Shown in pieces: positions 28,327-38,646 of a stretch of 64,000 nt of DNA (positions are counted from its first letter, which is position 1; the number at the start of each line of letters is the position of its first letter). The notes beneath the pieces are model-generated. The model was not told where the DNA came from. It saw nothing but the letters and a program-made list of their open reading frames with translations, and made no database searches. Both the position numbers and the translations under genes were made by a program. The stretch is from an uncultured Planktomarina sp. (lineage in GTDB: Bacteria > Pseudomonadota > Alphaproteobacteria > Rhodobacterales > Rhodobacteraceae). The stretch spans positions 62,001-126,000 of the forward strand of contig CAJJBJ010000004.1 of assembly GCA_905182455.1 (NCBI GenBank). Reading direction: 5' to 3'.

Positions 28327-28890
28327 TTGGTCATGATTAAGACTTCTTTACCTGAGGTCAAACTTATTAAAACACGCCGTTATGCTGATGACCGAGGTTT
28401 TTTTGCGGAAATTTATAGCCATCGAGTTTATGCTGCTTTAGGAATATCTGATATTTTTGTTCAAGATAATCATTCGGTTTCTGAGCAGACGGGTACTTTG
28501 CGCGGATTACATTTCCAGGTGCCGCCACATGCTCAGGGAAAGCTAGTGCGCTGTGGTCGAGGGTCTATTTTTGATGTCGCTGTCGATATCCGTAGGGGCA
28601 GTCCAACCTATGGTAGCTGGGTGGGCTATGAATTGACTGCTGAAAATGGCCATCAACTCTATATTCCCAGTGGGTTTGCTCATGGGTTTCAGACACTTAA
28701 ACCTGACAGCGAGATCGTGTATAAATGTACACAATATTATGCCTCAGAAGCTGAGGGTGCAGTTCGATGGGACGACCCTGATATCAAAATAAACTGGCCG
28801 TTAAATGACATCAGTGTTCTGAGTGAGAAAGATATGGCAGCCCCCTTTTTAGCAGCTCTGGACAGTCCGTTTGCATGGGATGGTGTGTAA
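28327..28890 (+). CDS. rfbC: dTDP-4-dehydrorhamnose 3,5-epimerase
   Basis: Third step of dTDP-L-rhamnose synthesis. The 187-residue product shows the RmlC cupin: RGLHFQ (59-64, catalytic His62), [14 protein letters not shown], and [10 protein letters not shown] (112-121). The start is either TTG 28327 (best spacing to GAGGAA) or ATG 28333. The stop overlaps the rfbB start (TAATG). First gene of rfbCBDA. Confidence 0.94.
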   Translation: MVMIKTSLPEVKLIKTRRYADDRGFFAEIYSHRVYAALGISDIFVQDNHSVSEQTGTLRGLHFQVPPHAQGKLVRCGRGSIFDVAVDIRRGSPTYGSWVGYELTAENGHQLYIPSGFAHGFQTLKPDSEIVYKCTQYYASEAEGAVRWDDPDIKINWPLNDISVLSEKDMAAPFLAALDSPFAWDGV

Positions 28891-29942
28891 TGAAAATCTT
28901 AGTGACTGGGGGAGCGGGTTTCATAGGGTCCGCCGTGGTGCGTCTGGCTATTATGCGTGGCCATACTGTAATAAATGTTGACGTTCTAACTTATGCGGCA
29001 TGCTTGGAAAATGTAGCGTCGGTATCCGAAAACCCTCTTTATAAACTTGAGAAAGTTGATATCCGCGATGGTGAAGAACTTGACCGTATATTTGTGAAGT
29101 ATGCGCCAGATCTAGTTATGCATCTAGCGGCTGAAAGCCATGTTGACCGTTCGATAGACGCGCCCGCTGATTTCATTGAAACTAACATTACGGGAACATT
29201 CAACGTGCTTGAAGCCGCTCGTAAATACTGGGATGCAACAGGTAAGCCAAAGGCCTTCCGCTTTCACCATATTTCAACGGATGAGGTTTTTGGCTCATTG
29301 CCATCCAATAAATCGATCCAGTTTACTGAAAACACAGCCTACGATCCGCGTAGCCCGTATGCAGCCTCAAAAGCTAGCGCCGATCATCTTGTACGGGCAT
29401 GGCACGAGACATATGGTCTGCCCGTGGTTATCACGAATTGCTCAAACAATTATGGCCCCTTTCACTTCCCGGAGAAGTTGATCCCAGTAGTAATCTTAAA
29501 TGCCCTCGCCGATAAGCCATTACCTATATATGGCGATGGAGCAAACGTCAGAGATTGGCTTTTTGTAGAAGATCACGCCAATGCGCTTCTTCTTGTCTTG
29601 GAAAAGGGTCAAGTAGGACGGAGTTATAATATTGGTGGGGAGAACGAGTTGAGCAATCTCGAGTTGGTAAATAAGATCTGTGAAATCCTTGATCGAATTC
29701 GACCCCGCTCAGAGGGACTATATGCCGAGCTAATCACTTTTGTGATGGACCGCCCCGGTCATGATGCGCGCTATGCCATCGATCCCTCACGGATGCGGCT
29801 TGAACTAAATTGGAGACCTTCTGTGACTATAGAGGAGGGCTTGGAACTTACTGTGCGGTGGTATCTCGACAATGAAGCTTGGTGGCGACCACTTCTGAAC
29901 CGTGAGGGCGTAGGCGAACGTCTTGGAGCATTAAAAAAATGA
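28890..29942 (+). CDS. rfbB: dTDP-glucose 4,6-dehydratase
   Basis: Second step of dTDP-L-rhamnose synthesis, an extended SDR of 350 residues. Features: NAD-binding GGAGFIG (7-13), catalytic Thr130-Asp131-Glu132 (STDEVFG), and Tyr157-x3-Lys161 (SPYAASK). The later [17 protein letters not shown] block is standard. A longer frame exists, but ATG 28890 coupled to the rfbC stop gives the normal N-terminus MKILVTGG. rfbD follows after 10 bases. Confidence 0.96.
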   Translation: MKILVTGGAGFIGSAVVRLAIMRGHTVINVDVLTYAACLENVASVSENPLYKLEKVDIRDGEELDRIFVKYAPDLVMHLAAESHVDRSIDAPADFIETNITGTFNVLEAARKYWDATGKPKAFRFHHISTDEVFGSLPSNKSIQFTENTAYDPRSPYAASKASADHLVRAWHETYGLPVVITNCSNNYGPFHFPEKLIPVVILNALADKPLPIYGDGANVRDWLFVEDHANALLLVLEKGQVGRSYNIGGENELSNLELVNKICEILDRIRPRSEGLYAELITFVMDRPGHDARYAIDPSRMRLELNWRPSVTIEEGLELTVRWYLDNEAWWRPLLNREGVGERLGALKK

Positions 29943-29952
29943 GTAACCACGA

Positions 29953-30804
29953 ATGACTGTGCTCGTCTTCGGTAAGACTGGGCAAGTGGCTACAGAATTG
30001 CAACTATTGCCTTGCGTCGTGGCCTTGGGGCGCGAAGAGGCAGACCTTTCTGATCCTGCAGCCTGTGCTGCAGTGATCTATGCGCAAAAACCCAAAGCAG
30101 TAATTAACGCCGCGGCTTATACTGCGGTGGACCGCGCTGAGAGTGACGAGGACTTGGCGACCTGCATTAATGGGAAGGCTCCCGAAGCCATGGCGACCGC
30201 TTGTGCGGAGCTTGGCATCCCCTTCGTTCATATTTCAACGGATTATGTCTTTCGCGGCGATGGTTTAGCGCCTTGGACACCGTCGATCCGCGCAGCCCCA
30301 CAAAATGCTTATGGACGATCAAAACTGCGAGGTGAAAAAGCTGTCCAGTCCATAGGTGGACGATATGCGATCTTGCGCACATCTTGGGTCTTTTCGGCCC
30401 ATGGTACAAATTTTGTAAAAACTATGCTAAGACTGTCTGAAACACACTCTACTATTAGCGTTGTATCTGATCAGATTGGCGGACCAACACCGGCACGTGC
30501 TATTGCCAAAACCTGCTATGAAATGGCAGTAAAACTTATGAAAGATACAAGCGTTGCAGGTACATATCACCTAAGTGGTTTGCCCTACGTAAGTTGGGCT
30601 GAATTTGCAGAAGAAGTTTTTGCGCAAGCGTCGCTTCGCACTACCGTTTCTCATATCCCCAGTAGCGATTATCCCACCACCGCAATGCGACCAATGAATT
30701 CTCGGCTCGACTGCCACCTGACCGAACAGGTTTTTAACCTAAAGTGTCCAGATTGGCGCCTAAGCCTGACTCAAACTTTGAGAGATTTGGAGCAAAGCGC
30801 ATGA
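29953..30804 (+). CDS. rfbD: dTDP-4-dehydrorhamnose reductase
   Basis: Last step of dTDP-L-rhamnose synthesis, NAD(P)H-dependent. The 283-residue product has the Rossmann start VFGKTGQVA (5-13), [13 protein letters not shown] (51-63), STDYVFRG, and catalytic Tyr120-x3-Lys124 ([10 protein letters not shown]). The stop overlaps the start of rfbA (ATGA), so the two are coupled. Confidence 0.95.
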   Translation: MTVLVFGKTGQVATELQLLPCVVALGREEADLSDPAACAAVIYAQKPKAVINAAAYTAVDRAESDEDLATCINGKAPEAMATACAELGIPFVHISTDYVFRGDGLAPWTPSIRAAPQNAYGRSKLRGEKAVQSIGGRYAILRTSWVFSAHGTNFVKTMLRLSETHSTISVVSDQIGGPTPARAIAKTCYEMAVKLMKDTSVAGTYHLSGLPYVSWAEFAEEVFAQASLRTTVSHIPSSDYPTTAMRPMNSRLDCHLTEQVFNLKCPDWRLSLTQTLRDLEQSA

Positions 30805-31678
30805 CACAACGAAAAGGTATTATTCTCGCTGGTGGCTCTGGCACAAGGCTTTACCCAATTACCATTGGAGTTTCGAAGCAGTTACTGCCCGTGTATGACA
30901 AGCCCATGATCTATTACCCGCTAACAGTTTTGATGCTCGCTGGAATTACTGAGATACTCATAATCACTACTCCGCAAGATAAAGAACAATTCCATCGCGC
31001 GCTCGGTGACGGTAGCCAGTGGGGTATCTCGCTCGAGTATATCACTCAAGCCACCCCTGATGGCTTGGCACAGGCTTTTATTTTGGGTGAAAAGTTTCTT
31101 TCTGGCCGTCCATCTGTACTTATTTTGGGTGACAATATATTTTTTGGGCATGGGCTGCCTGAATTACTGAAAGATGCTGATCAAATTTCTGAAGGTGCGA
31201 CTGTGTTTGCTTATCGCGTGTCCGATCCCGAACGTTATGGAGTGGTCGATTATAATGCTAGCACACCGTCAATTCTATTATCGAAAAACCGCTCACACCA
31301 CCCTCAAATTATGCAGTTACGGGTCTTTACTTTGTCGATGGAACGGCCCCTGGTCGTGCTAAAAAACTAAAACCATCTGCCCGCGGGGAATTGGAAATTT
31401 CATCACTTTTAGAAAGTTATCTCCGCGATGATGCTCTTTCAGTTAAACGAATGGGCCGTGGTTACTCCTGGTTCGACACTGGCACTCACAGCTCGCTACT
31501 TGATGCTGGAAATTTTGTTAGAACTGTTACTGAACGTCAAGGTCAACAAGTAGGGTCACCCGACGAGGTAGCGTTTGAAACGGGCTTGATAAGTAGCGAC
31601 ACATTAAACGCACGTGCAAAAAAATTTGGTAAGAACAACTATGGCAAATATCTTAAGGATATTGCAAATAAGATTTAA
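30801..31678 (+). pseudogene. rfbA: Glucose-1-phosphate thymidylyltransferase, frameshifted
   Basis: First enzyme of dTDP-L-rhamnose synthesis. The N-terminal nucleotidyltransferase part is intact: GGSGTRLYP (11-19), [16 protein letters not shown], and the [10 protein letters not shown] metal site. At the A5 run 31284-31288 the frame breaks and stops at 31370. One extra base there restores [15 protein letters not shown] onward, through MGRGYSWFDTGTHSSLL, to a normal end at 31678 (about 292 residues). As rfbB, C and D are intact, a sequencing indel or a very recent mutation is more likely than an old pseudogene. Confidence 0.88.
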
Positions 31679-31983
31679 ATGCGCATTCAGCATAAATATG
31701 AGCAAGTTGCTTGCAGATTTGCAATCTATTTGGATTCTAAACTTAGAGAATTAGTATTCTTAAATACCAGATGACTAATCTAGTTTTTGCACCAGAACTC
31801 GCTTTTTTTATTTTAGCTTAAAATTCTTCCTTACGTATTTCTACGTATCTAAAAAATGGTCATGCAGTATTATATTAGAACGTCTGAGGTGCTGGACTCT
31901 GTCAGTTTGCAGCCTTTGCCTCTCATTGAGTGTTCACCGATATCACGCCTCTTTTTTCTCATTATTAAAAGTGGCGACAGACC
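31679..31983. other. Intergenic gap between rfbA and ybbP
   Basis: About 305 AT-rich bases between two convergent genes. I see no gene, repeat or clear terminator; it marks the right edge of the low-GC polysaccharide island, after which base composition returns to that of the rest of the window. Confidence 0.4.
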
Positions 31984-34507
31984 TCAATCACGATGTCGCA
32001 ATTCTGCTGCTGCGGATTGTGACAATGGACCCAGAGCAAACAGCACGCCGGTGATCAATGTCGCCCCAACGCCCCCCAATATTATGAGTGCAGCATTAGA
32101 CCAGATAACCTCAAAGCTGCTTTCAAACACAAAGTTACTGACGGCCCAACCGCCCAGCAAACCGGCCCCCAAAGCCACGCTGGCGGCCAATGCTCCAACC
32201 ATGGCGGAGCGCAGCGCAAAGGAGACTAAAATCTCGCGGCGGGTGGCCCCGAGGGTTTTGAGGATGGCGGTTTCATAGGCGCGTTGCTCGCTGCTTGCGG
32301 AAGCCGCCCCGATGAGGATCAAAAAACCAGTGATCAAGGTGGCGATTGCGCCAATGGATGCCGCAGAGGCAATTGATGACACAATCCCGGACACCATAAG
32401 CACAGCTTCACGTATTTGGATGCCGGTCACATTGGGGAAGGCCTGTCCCAATTCGTCCAATATCGGTATTTCTGCTGCTTCGGACGCGTAGACTGTTGCG
32501 ATATGGGAATGAGGCGCGCCGGCCAGTGCGGCGGCATTCAACAGGATCACGAACCCCATGCCCGCATTAGAAAAATCAACATCGCGCAGGCTTGTGATTG
32601 TTGCGGTGATGTCACGCCCGAGGACATTCAGGGTCAAGCTGTCACCGAGGCTGATGCCAATCTCTTCTGCGGCCTCTGCTGAAAAGCTGATTTGAGCGGG
32701 GCCAGAATAGTCGTCTGGCCACCATTGCCCAGCGGTCAAAGATGTTTTTTCTGGCATTCCGGCGGCATAGCTGATCCCGCGGTCGCCCCGCAAAACCCAG
32801 TGATCGCCCCCAACCTCAGCCGCGGGCTTGCCGTTGATCTGTGTCACCAAACCGCGCAGCATGGGGGCGGTTTCAACCCGGTCGACTTCTGTATTGTCTG
32901 ACAGCCTTTGATTGAACTCGTCTAATTGACCCGATTGAATATCTAGAAAAAAGAAACTTGGGGCCTTGTCGGGCAAAGATTTGGTCATCGAGTTGCGAAG
33001 ATTACCGTCAATTTGCCAACCGCCGCCAGAACCGCCAAGCCCAGCCCTATACCCATTACGACCGGGCCTGCGCGTTCGGTGCCACTGGCAATTGCGCTTA
33101 CGGCGGCACGGAGGGCAAGGCGCCCCTGAAGGGCCTTGCTGCGCACCACCCGTTTCAATATCAGTTGGAATAGCCCGGCCATCAAAGCCAAAAAGAGCAG
33201 GGCCAGTGAAATGCCCCCAAGCAACCAAAACGTCATAGTGATCGATCCAGAGAATTGGACCGCGCCCCAAAGAGCTCCGCCCAGTAAGATCACCAGAACT
33301 ATGACGTAACGCGCGGCTGGCCAGCTTTGTGGCGTGCCGCCTCGAAATAAATTGGCTGGGCGGATTTGCTCGGTTTGCGCCAAGGGCCAAATCGAAAATA
33401 TAGCCGCCGCCAATGCGCCATAGGTGGCGGCTTCTAACAAGGCAGCCAGGGTATACAGAAATCACCGCCACAGCGCTTAGACTTTCCGGCAAGAATGGCC
33501 TCGCAAGAAAAGGAGCAACGGCGCCAAGGAGAACCCCAAGAATGACGGCCACGACGGTATAGGCGATGATTTGCAGCGTATAGATCCAAAAGATTTGGCG
33601 TGGGGTCGCCCCGAGTGTTTTCAACACGGCGATATTGCCAGTCTTTTTTGCCACAAAGGCCCGCACGGCAGCGCTGACGCCAATGCCGCCCACCACAAGC
33701 CCTGATAGGCCAATGAGCACTAAGAAGGTGCTAAGACGATCAATGGCTCTTGCCGCTCCGGGCGAGGCGTTTCGGGCGTCTTTCCACTTGCCACCAGCTG
33801 TTGCCCAGTCGGTCTCAAACACGGCTTTTACCTTATCAAAATCAGCGCCGTTGGGAAGAATGAGGCGATATTTACTGGAAAAAATTGTGCCCTGTGACAG
33901 GAGGCCCGAACCTTCTAGATCCTGCGCCAAAACGATGCTGCGTGGGCCAAGGGCGAAGTTGCCAAAATTGTCGGGTTCCTTCTCAAGCGTTGCCATCACA
34001 ACAAACTCTTGTTCACCCAGCTGCATGATATCGCCCAGATTGAGCTGCAATCTACGCATCAATGCCGGCGCCACCACAACGCCGGGCAGATCATTTTGAC
34101 CCGCCAGGGCTTCTGGCAAGCCCATGCCGTTCGACAGCACAATCTCGCCCACCAAAGGATAGGCGGCATCCACAGCTTTCACTTGGGTCAAAATTCGCTT
34201 CGAGGTGTCTCTGGCCACGGCCATCGACCTGAAAGTCCAGAATTTCGGACTTCTGAAGGCTCTGTTGCGCCATCCAGTCGTTTTCCTGAGGGCTGGCCCT
34301 TCGGTATGTCAGCTCAATCTCTGCATCTCCTCCGAGAAAAACCCGACCATTGCTGTTGAGACCAGCCTCAATAGCTCCGCGCAGAGATCCGATGGTGGCG
34401 ATAGATGCCACGCCAAAAATTAGACAGAGCATCAAGATTCTGAACCCGTGCAATCGGTCTTTTAAAGCGGCGGTCAGCTCGCGCTGTGCAATTTTGAGTG
34501 CGATCAC
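31984..34507 (-). pseudogene. ybbP: FtsX-like ABC permease (YbbP type) with three frameshifts
   Basis: Large inner-membrane permease of about 840 residues with two FtsX-type domains, paired with the ATPase upstream and homologous to Escherichia coli YbbP. It starts at GTG 34507, overlapping the expected ATPase stop. The coding frame changes at about 34230 (one extra base before SMAVARDTSKR), 33456 (one extra before TLAALLEAATYG) and 33013 (one missing before IDGNLRNSMTKS). Correcting all three gives one continuous permease ending SQSAAAELRHRD. The middle piece must not be called a separate gene. Confidence 0.83.
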
Positions 34508-35203
34508 GACGACAGACCCTTCGGCGACTTTACCATCGCGCAGGTTCACGATCCGATCACAGCGCGCGGCCAATTCGGCATCGTGGGTGACCAAAATTAA
34601 GGTCGTGTCAGGCTGGGCCTCGGTCAGGGTAAATAAGATATCCGCGATGCTCGCACCGTTTGCCGCGTCAAGGTTGCCGGTAGGCTCATCGGCAAACACA
34701 ATTTTAGGATCAGACGCCAGCGCGCGGGCCAAAGCCACCCTTTGCTGCTCTCCGCCGGACAATTGTTTTGGGAAATGATCACTGCGATGGGCCAAGCCAA
34801 CCTCCGCTAATTTTTGAGCGGCGCGGTCGAATGGATCGGACGCACCGGCCAGTTCAAGTGCGGTGGCCACATTTTGCAACGCGGTCATAGAGGGGATAAG
34901 ATGGAAGGATTGGAACACTACGCCGACTTGGCCTCGCCGAAACTGCGCAAGTTCGTTTTCTGGCATGGATGAAATATCCTGCCCCAACACACACACACGG
35001 CCTCTGGTGGCCTTTTCTAGACCTGCCATGACCATCAGAAGGCTCGATTTTCCCGAACCAGACGGTCCTACTAAAGCGCAGCTGCTTCCTTGAGTTATCC
35101 TCAGGTCAATACTATGTAGAATCTCGATCTTGCCGGCATTGCCCTCGAGCGAAAGATAGACCTGCTTGAGATCAACTGCATTTTGTTCTGACACGGGGAC
35201 CAT
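34504..35203 (-). CDS. ybbA: ABC transporter ATP-binding protein (YbbA type)
   Basis: ATPase partner of the FtsX-like permease. Walker A GPSGSGKS (46-53), signature LSGGEQQRVALARAL, Walker B IVFADEPTGNLDAA, and the H-loop VTHDAELAARC mark it as a LolD/YbbA-type ATPase. As given, the frame runs straight into the permease. Removing one G from the GGG at 34517-34519 gives ...VAEGLSS and a stop whose TGA overlaps the permease GTG, the usual arrangement. Hence an apparent fusion probably caused by an indel. It is divergent from tesA, as in E. coli. Confidence 0.83.
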
Positions 35204-35258
35204 CCTATGAAATTCTATCTCCTTTCGATATGGCCCTTTTGTCGGTCTATGCAACGCC

Positions 35259-35874
35259 TTGTTAATAATTCTTTTGAGTGGGGCCTCAACGCTGCGCGCG
35301 GACCCTAAGACAATTGTGGCATTTGGTGACAGTCTTACCCAGGGCTATGGTCTGCCGGCAGATGCCGGGTTTGTGCCGCAGATGGGCGCATGGCTGGCGG
35401 CGCAGGGCGCCTCGGTGCGCATGGTCAATGCTGGGGTTTCGGGAGATACAACCGCAGGTGGGTTGGCGCGTTTGGACTGGACGTTGGCTGAACCGGCCGA
35501 CCTTGTCATCGTCAATCTTGGCTCAAATGATATGCTGCGGGGCTTGGATCCGAACCTGGCTTATGAAAATTTGAAACAAATCATGGACAAACTTGAAGCC
35601 AAAAATATGTCAACCTTGCTGATCGGACATCTAGGCCCGTTGAATTATGGCGCCGAGTATAAAGCCGACTACGATGGGGCGTTTAAAAAGCTGGCTGCAT
35701 CATATGAGATGGTCTTTTATCCATTCTTTTTTCAAGATGCTTATGGCCGCAGATGGGGTAACCCCAAACCTGCAGCTCTATTTTCAGCCCGACGGCATGC
35801 ATCCCAATGCGGAGGGGGTTCAGGCTGTGGTGTCGGACATGGGCCCCTATGTCCTGCGCGCCCTGCAGCAATAG
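35259..35874 (+). pseudogene. tesA: Arylesterase / thioesterase TesA, frameshifted
   Basis: SGNH-hydrolase of the TesA (thioesterase I / lysophospholipase) family, normally periplasmic. Block I FGDSLTQGYGLP with the nucleophilic Ser, block II NAGVSGDTTAGG and block III GSNDMLRG are present. The frame breaks at the T6 run 35727-35732. Removing one T gives FFFKMLMAADGVTPNLQLYF and block V DGMHPNAEG with the catalytic Asp/His, ending at 35874. The N-terminus from TTG 35259 gives a short signal-like peptide; the true start is unclear. Adjacent and divergent to ybbA-ybbP. Confidence 0.85.
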
Positions 35875-35884
35875 GTGGTGCCGT

Positions 35885-36157
35885 TTACACCACGTAAAAT
35901 ATACCGTGCCCGAATAGATATGGCTCGCTGACGACATTTAGGGCGCCTAAGATTGAATGAAACGTCGCATGTTGCGCCGGCACAGGCTTGGTCTCAACGC
36001 CAGATGTACCTCGTGATTTCTTGAAAGTATAGGACATCCAAATCAAAAACGACATTTTCAATTGCTCATCTGGCGCTTCATCAAACGACGTGCAATGCCT
36101 ATAATTGTCTTTTTCACCAACTATTTCCCATGGTCCTGCCGCAAGGAAACCGTGACG
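35885..36157 (-). pseudogene. Unrecognised open frame, possible gene remnant
   Basis: A 91-codon frame, bounded by TAG at 36158-36160 and TAA at 35885-35887, with a protein-like translation (RHGFLAAGPWEIVGEKDNYR at its upstream end and GALNVVSEPYLFGHG near its stop). It has no good start codon or ribosome site; the first ATG is about half-way. It fills most of the 340-base gap between tesA and the MFS gene. I recognise no family. Either the 3' end of a decayed gene or a chance frame. Confidence 0.3.
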
Positions 36158-36214
36158 CTATCGACAAACGTGATAACGATGCGCACTCTTAGGAAAGTAA
36201 GTTTCGCGTAAATT

Positions 36215-37462
36215 CTATACACCAGCCTTTGCCAACACAACATGCAAGGGCCGCTCTTTGATGGGTAGGTGTACGATGGCACTAAATAGACCGACGCCGA
36301 CGCCGACCCACCAAACGGCGGTATAGGTGCCGTAGATGTCATACATCTTGCCGCCAAGCCAGACGCCCAGAAAGCTGCCCAGTTGGTGCGAGAAGAACAC
36401 AATCCCATAGAGCGTGCCCATATAACGCAGCCCATAGATATGAGCGACCAAGCCTGAGGTGAGCGGCACAGTGGCCAGCCAGAGCGAGCCCATCGCGAAG
36501 GAGAAGATCACCACGGACATCGGGGTGATGGGCAGGGCAATGAACAGCGCGGCGATCACCGTGCGGCCCAGATATATCCCGGCCAATAGATATTTCTTCG
36601 AATAACGTTTGCCCAGATAGCCCGCCGTGAGCGTGCCGATTATATTGGCAATACCGATCAGAGATATAGCCAGCGCCCCCAACCGTGAGGTGGTGGTGAT
36701 CCCGATAGAGTGCAGCGCGCCGCCGGGCATAATCGGCCCACATAGCTCGGTCACAAAAGCTGGAAAATGTGCGGTGATGAAGGCCAGTTGATAGCCGCAG
36801 GAAAAGAAGCCAAGGAAAATCAGCGAATAGCTTGGGTCTTTGAAGGCTTTCATCAAGACTTGGCCAATGCTTTCTTCCAGCTCGGCCTTGCTGGCCACCC
36901 GCTCGGTTTTCATCATCGGCAGGAAGATCAACGAGCCAATCACGATGGCGGCAAAGGCGATAAAGACGTTTTGCCAAACCATAAAGCTCAGCAAATACTC
37001 AGCCAGCGGCGCACCAATCACTTGACCGGCAGAGCCAGCCGCGGTGGCAATGGCCAAAGACATTGATCTGTTGTCGTCAGAGGCGGCACGGCCCACAACC
37101 GCCAAGATCACGCCAAAGCCCGTACCCGCGATGCCAAAGCCCACCAAAATGCCATAGAGTTGCATCGCACCTGGGGTGACTGCTGTAGAGGATAAAACCA
37201 AACCGAGCGCGTAGACCAATCCGCCCAAGACGATGGCTTTGCGGTCTGTCATTTTATCAGCAATAGCACCAAATATCGGCTGTCCAATGCCCCAAAATAA
37301 GTTTTGCAAAGCAATGGCCATGGAAAATTCTGTCCGCAACCAGCCAAACTCTTCCGCCACCGGGATCTGAAACACGCCAAACGAGGCGCGCACTGCAAAG
37401 CTGAGCATCACAATAATGCAGCCTGCGATTAAGACGGGGGTGAAAAGAGCGGTTTGTTTCAT
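36215..37462 (-). CDS. MFS transporter
   Basis: 415-residue major facilitator with about twelve hydrophobic helices and a complete frame. The loop after helix 2 (GAIADKMTDRKAIVLGG) is the family's signature region, and the sequence resembles the oxalate/formate-antiporter-like and monocarboxylate-type MFS group. Substrate unknown. It starts at ATG 37462 and ends IKERPLHVVLAKAGV. Divergent from zapE; no linked enzyme genes to suggest a role. Confidence 0.87.
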   Translation of the reverse strand: MKQTALFTPVLIAGCIIVMLSFAVRASFGVFQIPVAEEFGWLRTEFSMAIALQNLFWGIGQPIFGAIADKMTDRKAIVLGGLVYALGLVLSSTAVTPGAMQLYGILVGFGIAGTGFGVILAVVGRAASDDNRSMSLAIATAAGSAGQVIGAPLAEYLLSFMVWQNVFIAFAAIVIGSLIFLPMMKTERVASKAELEESIGQVLMKAFKDPSYSLIFLGFFSCGYQLAFITAHFPAFVTELCGPIMPGGALHSIGITTTSRLGALAISLIGIANIIGTLTAGYLGKRYSKKYLLAGIYLGRTVIAALFIALPITPMSVVIFSFAMGSLWLATVPLTSGLVAHIYGLRYMGTLYGIVFFSHQLGSFLGVWLGGKMYDIYGTYTAVWWVGVGVGLFSAIVHLPIKERPLHVVLAKAGV

Positions 37463-37569
37463 TGAGTGACCCTAGGAGTTATTACAACCCGCGCAAGAGC
37501 ATTTCAGCGCTTCATAGAATGTGACGTTTAATAAAATCCAGCGTTTGCACCCGCCGCTGGGCGCGGGTA

Positions 37570-38634
37570 ATGGAGGGTATGAGCTTGATCCAAATATATT
37601 CTGAGGCGGTGCGCCTTGGCGCGTTGCAGGCGGACTTCGCCCAAGAAGCGGCTTTGCCGGAATTGGAGCGGCTGCGCTTGCAGTTGCAGCAACCCAGTAA
37701 AAAAGGATGGTTTCGCAAACCAGGACCTGCACCCCGTGGAATTTATCTCTGGGGCGGGGTTGGGCGCGGCAAATCTATGTTGATGGACATGTTTGCCCGC
37801 AGCATGGGCGCCTCTGTCCGGCGTGTGCATTTCCATGCCTTCATGCAAGAGGTTCACAGCGGCATTGCCCGCGCCAAAGCGCAGGGGACCGTGGACGCGA
37901 TACAGCCCGTTGCGCGGGAGATGGCTGATGGGATCACTTGTCTGGCCTTCGACGAAATGCAGATTACTGATATCACAGATGCGATGTTGGTGGGGCGCTT
38001 GTTTGAAGCGCTATTCGAAGCGGGTATCGCGATTGTTGCCACCTCTAATCGACATCCTAATGATCTTTATAAAAACGGCTTGAATCGGCAATTGTTTTTG
38101 CCTTTTATCGCACTGTTGCAGCAAAAGATGGTGGTGCATGAGCTGGCCTCTTTGACGGACTACCGGCAAAATCGCATGGCTGGTCAGAAAAGTTATTTCA
38201 CGCCCCTGGGTGCGGATGCGCGCGCAGGTATGGATCAGATATGGCTGAAACTGGCGGGTGGGCCGGGGCAAACTTTTGTACTTGAGGTGAAGTCGCGGCA
38301 GGTTATCATCCCCTCATTTCGCAATGGCATAGCCCGAATTTCCTTTTCAGAGATTTGTGGTCAACCGCTTGGTGCTGGAGATTATCTGGCTCTGGCGCAG
38401 GAGGCCAAAGTGTTAATGCTGGAGGATATCCCGCAGCTTGGCCGGGACAATGCCAGCGAGGCCAAACGGTTTGTGACCCTGATTGATGCGGTCTATGAGG
38501 CGGGTATTGGCTTTATTGCCTCTGCGGCGGCGCCACCGGAGGCTCTATATCCCACGGGCACAGGCAGCTTTGAATTTGAACGCACCGCATCGCGTCTGCG
38601 TGAAATGCAGGCCGACGATTGGGGCCAAAGGTGA
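37570..38634 (+). CDS. zapE: Cell-division ATPase ZapE (AFG1-like)
   Basis: 354-residue AFG1/ZapE family ATPase, associated with the Z-ring in Gammaproteobacteria. Walker A GGVGRGKS (62-69), the VHFHAFMQEVH block, Walker B LAFDEMQITD (about 123-132) and the TSNRHPNDLYKNGLNR sensor region are present. The start is uncertain: ATG 37570 or ATG 37579, neither with ideal ribosome spacing. It converges with folC 12 bases away. Confidence 0.9.
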   Translation: MEGMSLIQIYSEAVRLGALQADFAQEAALPELERLRLQLQQPSKKGWFRKPGPAPRGIYLWGGVGRGKSMLMDMFARSMGASVRRVHFHAFMQEVHSGIARAKAQGTVDAIQPVAREMADGITCLAFDEMQITDITDAMLVGRLFEALFEAGIAIVATSNRHPNDLYKNGLNRQLFLPFIALLQQKMVVHELASLTDYRQNRMAGQKSYFTPLGADARAGMDQIWLKLAGGPGQTFVLEVKSRQVIIPSFRNGIARISFSEICGQPLGAGDYLALAQEAKVLMLEDIPQLGRDNASEAKRFVTLIDAVYEAGIGFIASAAAPPEALYPTGTGSFEFERTASRLREMQADDWGQR

Positions 38635-38646
38635 TCAGGGTTTGAG

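Noticed and set aside
31284-31288. Programmed ribosomal frameshift in rfbA
   Set aside because: The A5 lacks a slippery heptamer and downstream structure typical of programmed sites, and rfbA is not known to use one.
32985-33440. 151-residue membrane protein as a separate gene
   Set aside because: It is the middle section of the FtsX-like permease exposed by two frameshifts.
31984-34224. 746-residue frame read as one intact protein
   Set aside because: Its middle (about 33013-33456) is non-homologous; the true sequence is in the adjacent frame, so it is a frameshifted permease.
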